Assembly: GCA_016709145.1 (NCBI GenBank)
Contig: JADJEK010000011.1
Location: 110,007-174,006, forward strand
Direction of reading: 5' to 3'
DNA length: 64,000 bases
DNA from: Planctomycetota bacterium
GTDB lineage: Bacteria; Planctomycetota; B15-G4; JADJEK01
The notes beneath the pieces are model-generated. The model had not been told where the DNA came from, ran no database searches, and was given only the letters and a program-made list of their open reading frames with translations. A program made the translations under genes and the position numbers. Shown one piece after another: positions 34,557 to 43,993 of this stretch (position 1 is the stretch's first letter; each line of letters starts with the position of its first letter).

Positions 34557-34640
34557 GGCTGCGGAATGGTTTCTTGAACGCGCGCGCGGCCTGAGACCGA
34601 GGGAGGAGTGGCGGTTCTCGGCGCAAGCCGGAGGAACGAC

Positions 34641-34737
34641 GGGGACAGAGGCGGGTCTGTCCCCGATCTGTCCCCGTGGCCAGAAGGACGGGCGAAGGAC
34701 GGGGACGGAGGCGCATCCGTCCCTGTCCTGTCCCTTT
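34641..34737. repeat. Two GGGGAC-type hairpins
   Basis: GGGGACAGAGGCGGGTCTGTCCCC and, 60 bases on, GGGGACGGAGGCGCATCCGTCCC are two hairpins of one design (arms around GGCGG/GGCGCA). The same design recurs at 49438-49467. Confidence 0.8.
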
Positions 34738-34840
34738 CACGTTCACGGCCCCCGGCCCGCTCGGCTCGGCCTCGCCGGTGAACCGGTGAACCGAACTCCA
34801 ACAATTCGACACGATCGCGCAAGTCCTTGTGCCCCCGCCG

Positions 34841-34922
34841 CGTAGCGCGCGTGCGATAGCCGCCGGCAATTGGACGCGGGTACCCGCGTCCAATTGCCGG
34901 CGGCTATCGCACGCGCGCTACG
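34841..34922. repeat. 82-base perfect palindrome
   Basis: The sequence from CGTAGCGCGCGTGCGATAGC to its exact complement at 34922 is a perfect palindrome centred on GGGTACCC with no spacer. I checked every position of both 41-base arms. Palindromes this long without a loop are unstable in cells with SbcCD. It may be a very young element, two head-to-head copies of a repeat, or an assembly artefact. Confidence 0.9.
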
Positions 34923-35027
34923 TCGTGGATCACCAACAGGTTCGGACCGAGGCTTCGAGCGACGTTTGCCGCGGATCGCCTTCTCACTGGCGCGCGCAGC
35001 GCGCCAAAGACTGCCGCAGACAGTCTT

Positions 35028-35104
35028 TCGTCCCTCGCGTCCCTCGCGGAAGGAACGCGAACGCCTGACGGGGACAGACCCCCCTCCGTCCCCGATGTGT
35101 CCCC
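35028..35104. repeat. GGGGACAG repeat with shared 28-base arm
   Basis: GGAAGGAACGCGAACGCCTG and the following GACGGGGAC match 28107-28134 at 27 of 28 positions. The rest (GACCCCCCTCCGTCCCC) is a decayed partner arm. It lies about 90 bases before the peroxidase gene. Confidence 0.75.
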
Positions 35105-35191
35105 CGCCCTGATCCCAGTCGCGCGCCCACCCGCGCTCCGTCCCGCGCTATCCTCTCCCCCCGCCTCACTCAGCCCAACGGACCCCTCGCG

Positions 35192-35770
35192 ATGAAGACG
35201 TTCCTCAAGTCGATCGCCGCCGCGCTGCTCGCGCTGCCGGGTTGCTCCCGTTTCTTCGAGACCAAAGTGACGGAGGATCCCTCGATGAAGGACCAGTCGA
35301 TCCACTCGGTGGCGTTCAAGACCCTCGAGGGCAAGGACGCCTCGTTCGCGGATTGGGCCGGCAAGGTCGTGCTCGTCGTCAACGTCGCGAGCGAATGCGG
35401 GTACACGCCGCAGTACGAGGGACTCGAAAAGCTGTGGAAGGAGAAGGGGTCGAGCGGGCTCGTCGTCGTCGGCTTCCCGAGCAACGAGTTCGGTGGGCAG
35501 GAGCCCGGGACCGCTGCCGACATCCGGACGTTCTGCACGCAGCGGTTCGGCGTGACGTTCCCGCTGGCTGAAAAGTGCGAGACGAAGGCGGGGCCGAGTC
35601 AGTCGCCGGTCTACAAGCTGCTCGGCGGCGCGACCGGATCGTTGCCCGGTTGGAACTTCTGCAAGTACCTCGTCGGCAAGGACGGCAAGGTGATCGGCTT
35701 CTGGAACAGCAAGGCCGCGCCGGATTCGGCGGAGCTGCGGTCGGCGATCGACAAGGCTCTGGCGAGCTGA
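35192..35770 (+). CDS. Glutathione peroxidase-like lipoprotein
   Basis: A 192-residue thiol peroxidase of the glutathione peroxidase family, which reduces hydroperoxides. A lipobox (LALPGC, Cys18) makes it a likely lipoprotein, so it works outside the cytoplasm. The peroxidatic Cys69 lies in NVASECGYTPQY, the second family motif is FPSNEFGGQEPG, and the third is GWNFCKYLVGKDG with the active-site Trp-Asn. An extra Cys in that third motif is unusual (commonly WNFTKFL). A selenocysteine codon is not used. The ATG at 35192 begins the signal peptide. Confidence 0.92.
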   Translation: MKTFLKSIAAALLALPGCSRFFETKVTEDPSMKDQSIHSVAFKTLEGKDASFADWAGKVVLVVNVASECGYTPQYEGLEKLWKEKGSSGLVVVGFPSNEFGGQEPGTAADIRTFCTQRFGVTFPLAEKCETKAGPSQSPVYKLLGGATGSLPGWNFCKYLVGKDGKVIGFWNSKAAPDSAELRSAIDKALAS

Positions 35771-35820
35771 GCATCGGGCGCAACCGCGGGTAGCATCGCG
35801 CCCTCTCGGAGGGCACCCCG

Positions 35821-37176
35821 ATGATTCGTGAGTTCGTGCGCGTCGTCGCGCTCGCCGGCTCGATCGTGGCATTCGCGAACGCCGACGAGCCCAAGCAGCG
35901 CGCGCCGTCCGCAGACGCGAAGGGCGAGGTCTACGAAGCGAAGGCAGCCGACGGGCTCGCTTTCCAGTACTTCGTGCCGAAGGACTACGACAAGCAGGCC
36001 GGTACGAATCTCGTGTTCATCCTGCACGGATCGAACCTCGATCGGCGCTGGGGCTTCGCGAATCACCCGGCTGGTGAGTTCTGTCCGCACGACATCGTGG
36101 TGTCGCCGGACGGGACGCGCGCGAACAACGCGGGGACGTTCAACTTCATGCAGGCCGACAAGGACACGAGTCGGCTGCATGCGCTGCACCTCGAGCTGCG
36201 GAAGATCTTCAACATCAAAGAGACCTACCTCTACGGGCACAGCCAAGGGTCGTTCTTCGCGCAGTACTACGCCGGGCAGTACCCCGACTTCGTCAGCGGC
36301 GTGGTCGGTCAAGCCAGCGGGACGTGGATCGGGACGACGCTGTCCAAGAAGCACCATCACATCGCTGTCGCGTTGATGCATGGCACGGCGGATCCGGTGG
36401 TGCCGTACGGGCAAAGCGTCGCGGCGATCGCCGAGTACGTGAAGGCCGACTACCCCAACTGCCGCCTGCGCTCGCTGATCGGCTGGAACCACTGGCCCGA
36501 TTGGAACCAGGCCCAGCAACAACTCTGGTACTGCGTCGGGACCGCGTCGAAGGACTCCGTGCGCGCCGAAGCGGCGTTCGACGCTTTGCTGGCGCGCAAG
36601 GACGGGGTCGACGTGGTCGCGCGCTATCTCGTCGCGCGTCGGATCCTCGGCGAGACGTTTTGCACTCCCGAGCACAAGGAGAAGGCGAGAACCCAGATCG
36701 CTCGCGTGGAGCGGATCGCGGCCGCGCACGTCGCCGCGCTCGAGAAGAGCATGAAGGACAAGAACGCCTCGAAGCTCGAGGCGGCGCCCGCGTGGATCGG
36801 ACACGCGCGTCGCTTCCTGCGCGAGTACCAAGCCGTTCCGGCGTGCGAAGCGTTCCGCAAGACGTTCGTCGATCGCGTCAAGGAACACGAAGGCGAAGCG
36901 CAGCGCGCTTGGCAGGACTACGAGAAGTTCCTCGAGAAGGACCCGCAGCGCGCGTTCGCGGAAGGCATCGACCTGGTGGCCAAGGCGTATCTCGCCGAGG
37001 GCTACGTGACGGCCGAATTCCTCGCGTCGTTGAAGCAGATGAAGGACGACGCCAAGAAGTTGAAGATCCCCGCGACGACGCTGAAGCTCTACGACAAGGC
37101 GATCCCGCCGTACGAGCAAGCGCTGAAGAAGGGCGACGACGAGTTCGAGAAGGTCGAGAAGGCCGCGGGGGCGTGA
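35821..37176 (+). CDS. Secreted alpha/beta-hydrolase, PHB-depolymerase/esterase-like
   Basis: A 451-residue exported protein (signal peptide FVRVVALAGSIVAFANA). The first 260 residues form an alpha/beta-hydrolase: oxyanion segment LVFILHGSN, nucleophile GHSQGS, acid in MHGTADPVVPYGQS and the His in GWNHWPDW. The rest is a helical, Lys/Glu-rich domain without recognised function (EKARTQIARVERIAAAHVAA, LKQMKDDAKKLKIPATTL). The fold resembles PHB depolymerase or feruloyl-esterase-like proteins; the substrate is not known. It starts 50 bases after the peroxidase gene, so they could share a transcript. Confidence 0.83.
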   Translation: MIREFVRVVALAGSIVAFANADEPKQRAPSADAKGEVYEAKAADGLAFQYFVPKDYDKQAGTNLVFILHGSNLDRRWGFANHPAGEFCPHDIVVSPDGTRANNAGTFNFMQADKDTSRLHALHLELRKIFNIKETYLYGHSQGSFFAQYYAGQYPDFVSGVVGQASGTWIGTTLSKKHHHIAVALMHGTADPVVPYGQSVAAIAEYVKADYPNCRLRSLIGWNHWPDWNQAQQQLWYCVGTASKDSVRAEAAFDALLARKDGVDVVARYLVARRILGETFCTPEHKEKARTQIARVERIAAAHVAALEKSMKDKNASKLEAAPAWIGHARRFLREYQAVPACEAFRKTFVDRVKEHEGEAQRAWQDYEKFLEKDPQRAFAEGIDLVAKAYLAEGYVTAEFLASLKQMKDDAKKLKIPATTLKLYDKAIPPYEQALKKGDDEFEKVEKAAGA

Positions 37177-37182
37177 CCGGCC

Positions 37183-37944
37183 TCACGCGCGCTTCGCGAT
37201 GAACACGAGGCGCGGGCTCGCGTCCACGTCGTACGGCCCGCCGGCGTAATCGCCGAACACGCGCACGTCGTGGAAGCCCGCGTCGCACAGCCAACGCGTG
37301 CCCTCGTCGACGTCGAGGACGCGAACGCTCTCGAAGCGTCGGTCGACGTGGCCGTCGTCGTGGGTGATCTCGATGGTCTTCTCGAGCCTCCGTGTCGACG
37401 CGTCGAACGCGCGGGCCTCGCGCACCGTCGTCGTGTCGCGGGTCGTGGTCGACTCGGGGACGAGTTGCGCGACGATCAACGGGCCGTTGAACAGGTCGAG
37501 GACGTACCTGGAGCCAGGTCGGAGCGTGCGTGCGACCTCGCGCAAGACGGAGCGGTTGTGTTCGTCGCGTGCGAAGTAGCCGAACGCCGTGAACATGTGG
37601 ATGCACGTCGCGAACGCGGCGTCGCGGAACGGCAGCGCATCCATCGATCCGCGTACGAGCCGCACGGGTCGGCCAGCGTCGAGCGTGGTCGAGCGCGCGT
37701 GGTGCAACAGGTCCCGCGACAGATCGAAGCCGTGGACCGTGAAGCCGCGCTTCGCCAGCGCCGAGCCGTGTCGCCCCGCACCGCAGCAAAGATCGAGGAC
37801 GGGACCATCGGCCCGCACCAGTCCGGATCCGGTCAGCCAGGCGATCGTCGCGTCGGCCTCGGCCCGATCGCGATGCGCGTAACGAGCGAGGTAACCGGCG
37901 TCGAACGCACGAACGAACCACGGATCCTGACCGGAATCGGCCAC
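37183..37944 (-). CDS. Class I SAM-dependent methyltransferase
   Basis: A 253-residue soluble methyltransferase. Motif I is VLDLCCGAGRHGSALAKRGF, the SAM-ribose Asp follows in HGFDLSRDLL, motif II is GSMDALPFRDAAFATCIHMF and motif III is LREVARTLRPGSRYVLDLFN. The substrate is unknown. The start is set at GTG 37944 because GGAGGG lies 6 bases upstream and the frame upstream has no good ATG. It converges with the esterase gene, ending 6 bases from it, so the two transcripts must overlap. Confidence 0.85.
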   Translation of the reverse strand: MADSGQDPWFVRAFDAGYLARYAHRDRAEADATIAWLTGSGLVRADGPVLDLCCGAGRHGSALAKRGFTVHGFDLSRDLLHHARSTTLDAGRPVRLVRGSMDALPFRDAAFATCIHMFTAFGYFARDEHNRSVLREVARTLRPGSRYVLDLFNGPLIVAQLVPESTTTRDTTTVREARAFDASTRRLEKTIEITHDDGHVDRRFESVRVLDVDEGTRWLCDAGFHDVRVFGDYAGGPYDVDASPRLVFIAKRA

Positions 37945-38029
37945 TCGAGCCCTCCGAACACGGGGAAACCTTCCCTCATCTGAAAAACCAGGGAACCTGG
38001 GCGCCAGCTCCTGCAACTTTCTTCCAGTC

Positions 38030-38052
38030 GGATCGCAAAGAGTTTGCGATCC
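38030..38052. promoter_or_regulatory. 10-base perfect hairpin upstream of the secreted protease
   Basis: GGATCGCAAA and TTTGCGATCC are perfect arms around GAG, in the divergent region between the methyltransferase and the protease genes. It could be an operator or a transcript-end structure; there is no T-run. Confidence 0.5.
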
Positions 38053-38221
38053 TGCGCAAGACCGGGCACAACCCAGGCAGGCACACGCGGTTTTTTTCCC
38101 CGTGGCGCCTGTTCGCGTCGGCAGAGGTTGACGCGACCCGGTGCAAGGCTTGGACGGCGCGTGAGCGCCGGAAGAGCTCCTCTCTCCCCCTGTTCCGCTT
38201 CGTCCCGGAGGATTCCCGCTG

Positions 38222-41200
38222 ATGATCCGCTCGACGGTCCATGGACTCGTCGCCGGCGCGCTTGCCGCGTTGGCGTGCTCTCCTTTCGCGTTCGCCCAAG
38301 TCGCACCCGGTGCTCCCGGTTCCGACGGTGGCAAGTCGACCCAGCTCGACGCGTTCTTCGCGCGTCACGGCGACGGTTGGAAGGTCGCGGTCGACGTGGC
38401 CGCCGGCAAACCCACGTTCGTCTGGGGTCAACGCATCCCGCACCAAGGCAACGCGCCGCGCACCGACGTCGAGTTCGTCGCGGCCGCGATCGGCGCCGTC
38501 GACACCAACGCGGACGTGTTCGGATTCGACTCGCGCGAGTTGAAGCTGAACCGCGTGGAGTTCCTCGACCTCGCCAAGTTCGGATCGTCGGACAAGGTTG
38601 CGGTTTCGTTCGACCAAGTGGTCGACGGGATCCCGGTCGTTGCCGGCCACGTCACGGTGCTGTTCGACCGCGCGAGCGGTGACGTGATCGCTCTCGACAC
38701 GACCGGCGTGCCCGGGGTCGGCGCGATCGACCTGGTGCCGAACGGAACGCTCGACGCCGCGATCGCGGCCGCGAACGTCGCCTACCAGCAGAAGCTCGGC
38801 GCTCCGGCATTGTCGGTCGACGACGTCACGATGGGCGTGATGGGCCCGTCGATCCACTGGGGTCGCAAGAACGTGCTGGCCGAACGCGGCCCGACGCTCG
38901 TCTACGTCCTCGAACTGTCGTCGCCCGGCTTCCTCTCGCTCGAAGACGTGCCGGCGCAAGCGCGCGTCTACGTCTCGGCCGAGGGTGACGCGACCGTGTT
39001 CCACGTCGAAGCGACCGCGCATGCCGTGATCGGCGGCAACGCGTCGGGTCACACGAACACCGGCGGCGAGACCAACACGACGACGAATCAGGAGACCGTC
39101 GCACTGCCGTTCATGCACGTGCGCAACGGCAGCGCGGGCGGCGCGATCCTCGCGACGACCGACGAGAGCGGCAACTTCTCGATCGCGGGCAATGGTCCGA
39201 CGAACCTGTTCTTCGAGTTGCGCGGCCCGTACGTGAACGTCAACAACGGCCAGGGCGCCGACTCGTCGTTCACGATCACCGGCGCCACGAACGCTGCGCC
39301 CGTGAACGTGATGTTCAACCCGGCGAACACCGAGTTCCCGAGCGGCGAAATGGCCGCGTACCACTGGGTCAACCAGTTCCGCCTGTGGGTGAAGAGCGTC
39401 GACGCGGCCGATACGTCGATGGACTTCCAAGTCGTCGCCGACGTCAACCAGAACAGCGTCGCGGGAATCACCACCTGCAACGCGGTGTGGGTCGGCAACG
39501 CGATCCAGTTCCTGAAGACGGGTGGCGGTTGCTCGAACACGTCGTATCGGCCGGTCGTCCTGCACGAGGAGGGCCACTGGGCGAACGACGTCTACAACAA
39601 CGATTCCGGCATGTCGGGCGCCTTCCACGAGGGCAACGCCGACGCTTGGGCCTACACGATCACCGACAGCCCGTGCCTCGACTCGTTCCTCGGCGCCGGC
39701 TGCCTGCGCAGTGCGCTGCAGACGTCCGTCAAGAAGTGCGCGTCCGACGGCAGCGAGAGCTGCAACGGTGGCGCCTCGCACACCGAAGGTCAGGCGCTGG
39801 CCTCGGCGATCTGGAAGGTGCGCGACAACCTGAACGTGTCGCTCGGCAACGTCGCCGGTGACGCGGTCCACGACGCGCTCTTCCTCGGCTGGATGCAGTC
39901 GTTCAACGACAAGACGATCGTCAACGTGATCCAGGACCACTGGCTCGCGCTCGACGACGACGACGCGAACGTCGGCAACGGTACGCCGCACTTCACGGAG
40001 ATCACGACCGGCTTCAAGGCCTACAACTGGCCGACGATCGCGCTGCCCGACCTCGCGTTCACGAGCGTCGTCGGACCGGCGCAGAACGCGTCGGTGTCGC
40101 CGTTCCAGGGCAACCAGATCACGGCGACGATCACGTCGTTGCTGGGCTCGGTCGCCAGCGCGCAGGTGCGCTTCTCGGTCAACAACGGTGCGTTCCAGAA
40201 CTTGGCGATGGCGCCGACCGGCAACCCGAACGAATGGTCGGCGTTGATCCCCGGACAGGCCAACCAGACGTCGGTGCGTTGGTACGTCCACGCGACGGGC
40301 ACGGCATCGGGCAGCCAGCTCGATTCGCCGGCCGCCGGAGCGAACGGACCGAACGTGTATCACCACGGTCTGTTCGTCCAACTCGCGTTCTTCAACTTCG
40401 AGGCCGGCACGGACGAGGGCTGGACGCACGTGAACTTGTCCGGTTCGAACGGCGACCAGTGGCAGCGCAACAACCCGGCGGCGTCCAACGAAGGCAGTGA
40501 CCCGACCGCGGCGTTCTCCGGAACGCGCGTGTGGGGCACCGACCTCTCGGCGACCGGAACGGACGGCAAGTACGAGCCGAGCTCGTCCGGTGAGCTACGT
40601 TCGCCGACGTTCAACTTCAGTGGTTCGTCGTCGGTGAAGCTGCAGTTCAAGCGCTGGCTCGCGGTCGAAGAGGGCGCGTTCGATCAGGCTTCCGTGCGCG
40701 TCAACGGCACGCAGGTCTGGACGAATCCCGCCAGCGGCGACTTGCTCGATGGCGCCTGGACGAACCAGGAACTCGACATCTCGGCGCAGGCCGCGAACAA
40801 CGCGTCGGTCCAGCTTGCGTTCCGACTGACGTCGGACGGCGGACTCGAGTACGGCGGTTGGAACCTCGACGACGTGCTGCTGTACCGCTTGGATCCGGCT
40901 CCGGCCGGTTTCTTCGCGACCTACGGCGCCGGTTGCGCGGGGACCGGAGGCTTGGTCCCGGCGTTGTCGGGTTCGGGCGTCCCGGCCGCGGGCAACGGCA
41001 TCACGATCAGCGTGACGAACGGCAAGCCGAGCTCGAGCGGCACGCTGCTGCTCGCGACGGCGCAGGGCAGCGCGTCGCTCGGCAGCGGGTGCACGCTGCT
41101 CCTCGGTGGCACGATCCTGCCGACCGCGATCACGCTGCCGCTGAACGGCTCGGGCGCGGTGTCGCTGCCCGCGCTGTTGCCGCCGGGCACGCCGTCGGTC

Positions 41201-41290
41201 GACCTGTTCATGCAGTTCTTCCCGGCCGATTCGGGTTCGGCGAACGGCGTGTACTCGGCCACCAACGGGCTGCAGATGCACATCCAGTGA
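38222..41290 (+). CDS. Secreted gluzincin metalloprotease with C-terminal module
   Basis: A 1022-residue exported protease (signal peptide to AFA). The first 250 residues look like an FTP/PepSY propeptide (VEFLDLAKFGSSDKVAVSFD, VDGIPVVAGHVTVLFDRASG). The zinc site is HEEGH (His448, His452) with the third ligand likely Glu470 in GAFHEGNADAWAY, which is the M4/M36 gluzincin pattern. A carboxypeptidase-regulatory-like insert (about residues 290-370) precedes the catalytic part. A beta-sandwich jelly-roll (FNFEAGTDEGWTH) and the Gly-rich module ATYGAGCAGTGGLVPALSG end the protein. GGAGGA lies before ATG 38222. It should act outside the cell on proteins. Confidence 0.87.
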   Translation: MIRSTVHGLVAGALAALACSPFAFAQVAPGAPGSDGGKSTQLDAFFARHGDGWKVAVDVAAGKPTFVWGQRIPHQGNAPRTDVEFVAAAIGAVDTNADVFGFDSRELKLNRVEFLDLAKFGSSDKVAVSFDQVVDGIPVVAGHVTVLFDRASGDVIALDTTGVPGVGAIDLVPNGTLDAAIAAANVAYQQKLGAPALSVDDVTMGVMGPSIHWGRKNVLAERGPTLVYVLELSSPGFLSLEDVPAQARVYVSAEGDATVFHVEATAHAVIGGNASGHTNTGGETNTTTNQETVALPFMHVRNGSAGGAILATTDESGNFSIAGNGPTNLFFELRGPYVNVNNGQGADSSFTITGATNAAPVNVMFNPANTEFPSGEMAAYHWVNQFRLWVKSVDAADTSMDFQVVADVNQNSVAGITTCNAVWVGNAIQFLKTGGGCSNTSYRPVVLHEEGHWANDVYNNDSGMSGAFHEGNADAWAYTITDSPCLDSFLGAGCLRSALQTSVKKCASDGSESCNGGASHTEGQALASAIWKVRDNLNVSLGNVAGDAVHDALFLGWMQSFNDKTIVNVIQDHWLALDDDDANVGNGTPHFTEITTGFKAYNWPTIALPDLAFTSVVGPAQNASVSPFQGNQITATITSLLGSVASAQVRFSVNNGAFQNLAMAPTGNPNEWSALIPGQANQTSVRWYVHATGTASGSQLDSPAAGANGPNVYHHGLFVQLAFFNFEAGTDEGWTHVNLSGSNGDQWQRNNPAASNEGSDPTAAFSGTRVWGTDLSATGTDGKYEPSSSGELRSPTFNFSGSSSVKLQFKRWLAVEEGAFDQASVRVNGTQVWTNPASGDLLDGAWTNQELDISAQAANNASVQLAFRLTSDGGLEYGGWNLDDVLLYRLDPAPAGFFATYGAGCAGTGGLVPALSGSGVPAAGNGITISVTNGKPSSSGTLLLATAQGSASLGSGCTLLLGGTILPTAITLPLNGSGAVSLPALLPPGTPSVDLFMQFFPADSGSANGVYSATNGLQMHIQ

Positions 41291-41333
41291 TGGGTGGGTG
41301 AGGAGCGCCGAATCGACTCGGCGCGAGCTCCGC

Positions 41334-41365
41334 GGGGCCGGTCTTCCGAAAGGGAGGCCGGCCCC
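41334..41365 (+). terminator. Terminator after the metalloprotease gene
   Basis: GGGGCCGGTCTTCC and GGGAGGCCGGCCCC form a stem followed by GTTTCGTT, 43 bases after the stop codon. Confidence 0.75.
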
Positions 41366-41429
41366 GTTTCGTTCGCGGATTGTTGGAATCGCCGTCGACC
41401 GCCACCGCGTCGGTGGCGTCTCTGCGGGC

Positions 41430-43910
41430 ATGGAACGCATGAGCAGCGACGGATTCTCCAACGAGCTGACGGTCGACGACCGTTGGTTGCGCGGACTCGC
41501 ACGCCGCGTCGTCGGTGATCCCGACGTCGCCGACGACGTCGCGCAAGAGACGTGGCTGCGCGCGACGCGCCACGGCGTGTTCGCGCGCGGTTGGCTCAGC
41601 ACGGCGCTCCGCCACGTCACGATCCAATGGGCGCGTGGCAACGAACGGCGAGCGCGCCGCGAGAGAGCCGCGGCAACGCTGGAGCGTCACGACGTCGACG
41701 TCGCCGAGACGGCGGCGCAATTGAGCGCGCGCAGCGCACTCGTCGACGCCGTGCTGGCCCTCGAACCCGCGCTGCGCGACGTCGTGCTGATGCGCTTCTA
41801 CGAGGACCGTTCGTTCGACGAAGTCGCGCGCGCGCTCGGCGTCCCGACGTCGACCGCGAAGTCGCGCGAGAAGCGCGCGCTCGAACTCCTACGTCGAACC
41901 CTCGAGCGCAAGTCCGGGCACGACGGTCGTTCGTGCCTCGCGCTGCTCGTCCCGTATGCCCACTCGCAATCCGCGCTCGCCGCGGTCGGAGGTCTCGCCG
42001 TGTCCGGTTCGGTCAAGCTCGTCGCGAGCGCGCTGGTCGTCGCATGTGTCGCGGTGTCGTGGTGGATCGCGCGGGACGACGGCGGGAGCGCTGCCGTCGA
42101 ACGCGACGTCGCGCACGTCGACGCGTCTGGACTCACGGCGACGACCGAGCCGAGCTCGGCATCGACGGAAGCCACACGTGAATCGGTGACGCCGCCGCCG
42201 AGCGGGGCTGGGGATGCGACTGACGTGAGCGCTCGGGCCACGTACGAGTTGCGGGGTCGCGTCGTCGACATGGATGGCCGATCGTTCGCGAACGCCGAGG
42301 TGCGCTTCACACCGAGCAGCGACGATTCGGCCGCGCCGACGACCGCGCGCGCACTGGCGGACGGCACGTTCACGCTGATCGGCACCGCGGCGCAGGGTTC
42401 GATCACGTGCATCGAACCGGGCACCATTACCGTGATGACCGCGGAGTTCACGATCGAGCGACCACGCGACGCATTCGTCGTCGTCGCGACGCGCGCACGC
42501 CCGCTGCGCGGCAGCGTCGTCGACGCGAGTGACGGCGAGCCACTGGTCGGAGCAGGCGTCCGCGTCGTGCTGCCGTTCCAGCTCGAAGCGGCGATCCCGT
42601 ATCCACTCGACCGCTCGCAGCGAACATCGTTCACGGCGACGACGAGCGCCGATGGGACGTTCGCGCTCGGCGAAATTCCCGCGTTGGACGACGTGGTCGT
42701 CGTCGGCAGCGCCGCGGGTCATACGTACGTGGTCACTCACGCCGATCGGGATCCCGCCGTCCCGCTGCGGATCGAGTTGCCGCCCGTCTCCGTGAAGGAC
42801 GAGATGCTGATGGGGCAGGTCGTCGACGCCAGCGGGGTGCCGGTCGCCGGAGCCACGGTCGGCGGCGGTGAGTCGATCCGCACGACCGACGATCACGGGC
42901 GATTCGGACTACCGCTGGAGGGGATCCGCGCCAGCGAGGTCCATGGCGAGGTCGTCCTTCGCGCCGGGATGCGCGGCTACCGCAGCGCGTCGTTCCGAAA
43001 GCCGATCGACGGCTGGCCGAGCCACGTCGTTCTCGTCCTCGGGCCTCCACCGATGTCGATCCGCGGGGTCGTGCGCGATGCCGGCGGTGCGCCACTCGCG
43101 GACATCGATGTCCATCTGGTCGATCCTACGGTGCTCTGCATCGACAGCTACGCACCGGTCTACGACGAGGAACTCGCGTCCGGCAAGAACCCGGCGACCG
43201 TGACGGCCGCGGATGGGTCGTTCGAGATCGGCGGTCTCGCGGATCGCCCGTACACGCTGCTCGCGTGCCAGCGCTCGACGCTCGAGGTCGTCCGTACGGC
43301 ACCGATCCCCGCCGGCTCGAACGGCGTGGTGCTCGAGCTCCCGACGCGGTCCGCGACGTCCGCTCTCGACGGCGTCGTCACCGGGCGGGACGGCGTACCG
43401 ATCGCGGGCGCGACCGTCCGCGTGTCGCGCGAGCTCGGGTCGGTCCGGTACCTGAACTTCGGGTTCGGTCTCGGCCTGCCGTCACTCGATTCGACTTCGC
43501 GGGACGACGGCACGTTCCGGTTCGACGCGATCACCGCGGCCGCACTTTCGATCGAGGTGTCGGTGCATGGATGCAACTCGACGTCGCGCGAGATCTCGGT
43601 CGCCGAGCGTGGGGCCGGCCGCGTCGTCGTCGTGCTCGAGCGGCACCGGTCGTTCCGTATCGAAACGACCCGCGTGAAGACGGGTTCGATCCAGATGCTC
43701 GGCGCCGACGGCGAGCCGCGGATGATCACGTCGCGCCGTGCGAATCAGACCGTGTCGCTGGCCGAAGCTCCGCTGGTCGACGGCAAGACGCCGGTCCTCG
43801 TCGTCGGCGATGGAGCGACCACACTGTGCGTGCTCGACGACAAGCGGCACGAAGTGCTCCGCGTTCCGGTCGCGTTCGCTTCGGGCGAGGTCACGGTGCT
43901 GCGTCCCTGA
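41430..43910 (+). CDS. ECF sigma factor fused to extracytoplasmic carboxypeptidase-regulatory-like repeats
   Basis: An 826-residue protein. Region 2 (ARRVVGDPDVADDVAQETWL) and region 4 (VVLMRFYEDRSFDEVARALG, TSTAKSREKRALELLRRTLE) of an ECF sigma factor occupy about residues 15-165. A membrane helix follows (LVASALVVACVAVSWWIAR), then some 600 residues of outside repeats (YELRGRVVDMDGRSFANAEV, LRGSVVDASDGEPLVGAGV, LMGQVVDASGVPVAGATV, LDGVVTGRDGVPIAGATV). The fold of the outer part differs from the sigma factor at 1962, but the plan is the same. ATG 41430 is used; ATG 41439 is equally possible. Inference: a self-contained envelope-stress or surface sensor that drives transcription directly. Confidence 0.85.
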   Translation: MERMSSDGFSNELTVDDRWLRGLARRVVGDPDVADDVAQETWLRATRHGVFARGWLSTALRHVTIQWARGNERRARRERAAATLERHDVDVAETAAQLSARSALVDAVLALEPALRDVVLMRFYEDRSFDEVARALGVPTSTAKSREKRALELLRRTLERKSGHDGRSCLALLVPYAHSQSALAAVGGLAVSGSVKLVASALVVACVAVSWWIARDDGGSAAVERDVAHVDASGLTATTEPSSASTEATRESVTPPPSGAGDATDVSARATYELRGRVVDMDGRSFANAEVRFTPSSDDSAAPTTARALADGTFTLIGTAAQGSITCIEPGTITVMTAEFTIERPRDAFVVVATRARPLRGSVVDASDGEPLVGAGVRVVLPFQLEAAIPYPLDRSQRTSFTATTSADGTFALGEIPALDDVVVVGSAAGHTYVVTHADRDPAVPLRIELPPVSVKDEMLMGQVVDASGVPVAGATVGGGESIRTTDDHGRFGLPLEGIRASEVHGEVVLRAGMRGYRSASFRKPIDGWPSHVVLVLGPPPMSIRGVVRDAGGAPLADIDVHLVDPTVLCIDSYAPVYDEELASGKNPATVTAADGSFEIGGLADRPYTLLACQRSTLEVVRTAPIPAGSNGVVLELPTRSATSALDGVVTGRDGVPIAGATVRVSRELGSVRYLNFGFGLGLPSLDSTSRDDGTFRFDAITAAALSIEVSVHGCNSTSREISVAERGAGRVVVVLERHRSFRIETTRVKTGSIQMLGADGEPRMITSRRANQTVSLAEAPLVDGKTPVLVVGDGATTLCVLDDKRHEVLRVPVAFASGEVTVLRP

Positions 43911-43930
43911 TGGAACCTGATGGAACGCAT

Positions 43931-43964
43931 GCGGCCCGACCCGGCGAGTGCCGGATCGGGCCGC
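43931..43964. terminator. Two-way terminator between convergent genes
   Basis: GCGGCCCGACCCGGC and GCCGGATCGGGCCGC form a 15-base stem with a 4-base loop between the sigma factor gene and the minus-strand secreted protein gene. Confidence 0.78.
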
Positions 43965-43993
43965 GTGCGCAATGAACGATCGTCACTCGCACA

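Larger units (their letters stand above)
34191..35191. other. Gene-free kilobase rich in inverted repeats
   Basis: No credible gene is present. The stretch holds three successive hairpins (34233-34329), a 36-base inverted repeat pair (34370-34405 and 34521-34556), two GGGGAC-type hairpins (34641-34737), an 82-base perfect palindrome (34841-34922) and a further GGGGACAG repeat with the conserved GGAAGGAACGCGAACGC arm (35028-35104). It looks like a hotspot for repeat insertion. Confidence 0.75.

Noticed and set aside
34191..35191. Small genes in the repeat-rich kilobase
   Set aside because: The frames are short, full of Arg/Pro from GC-rich repeats, and cross the palindromes; none has a plausible start or family.
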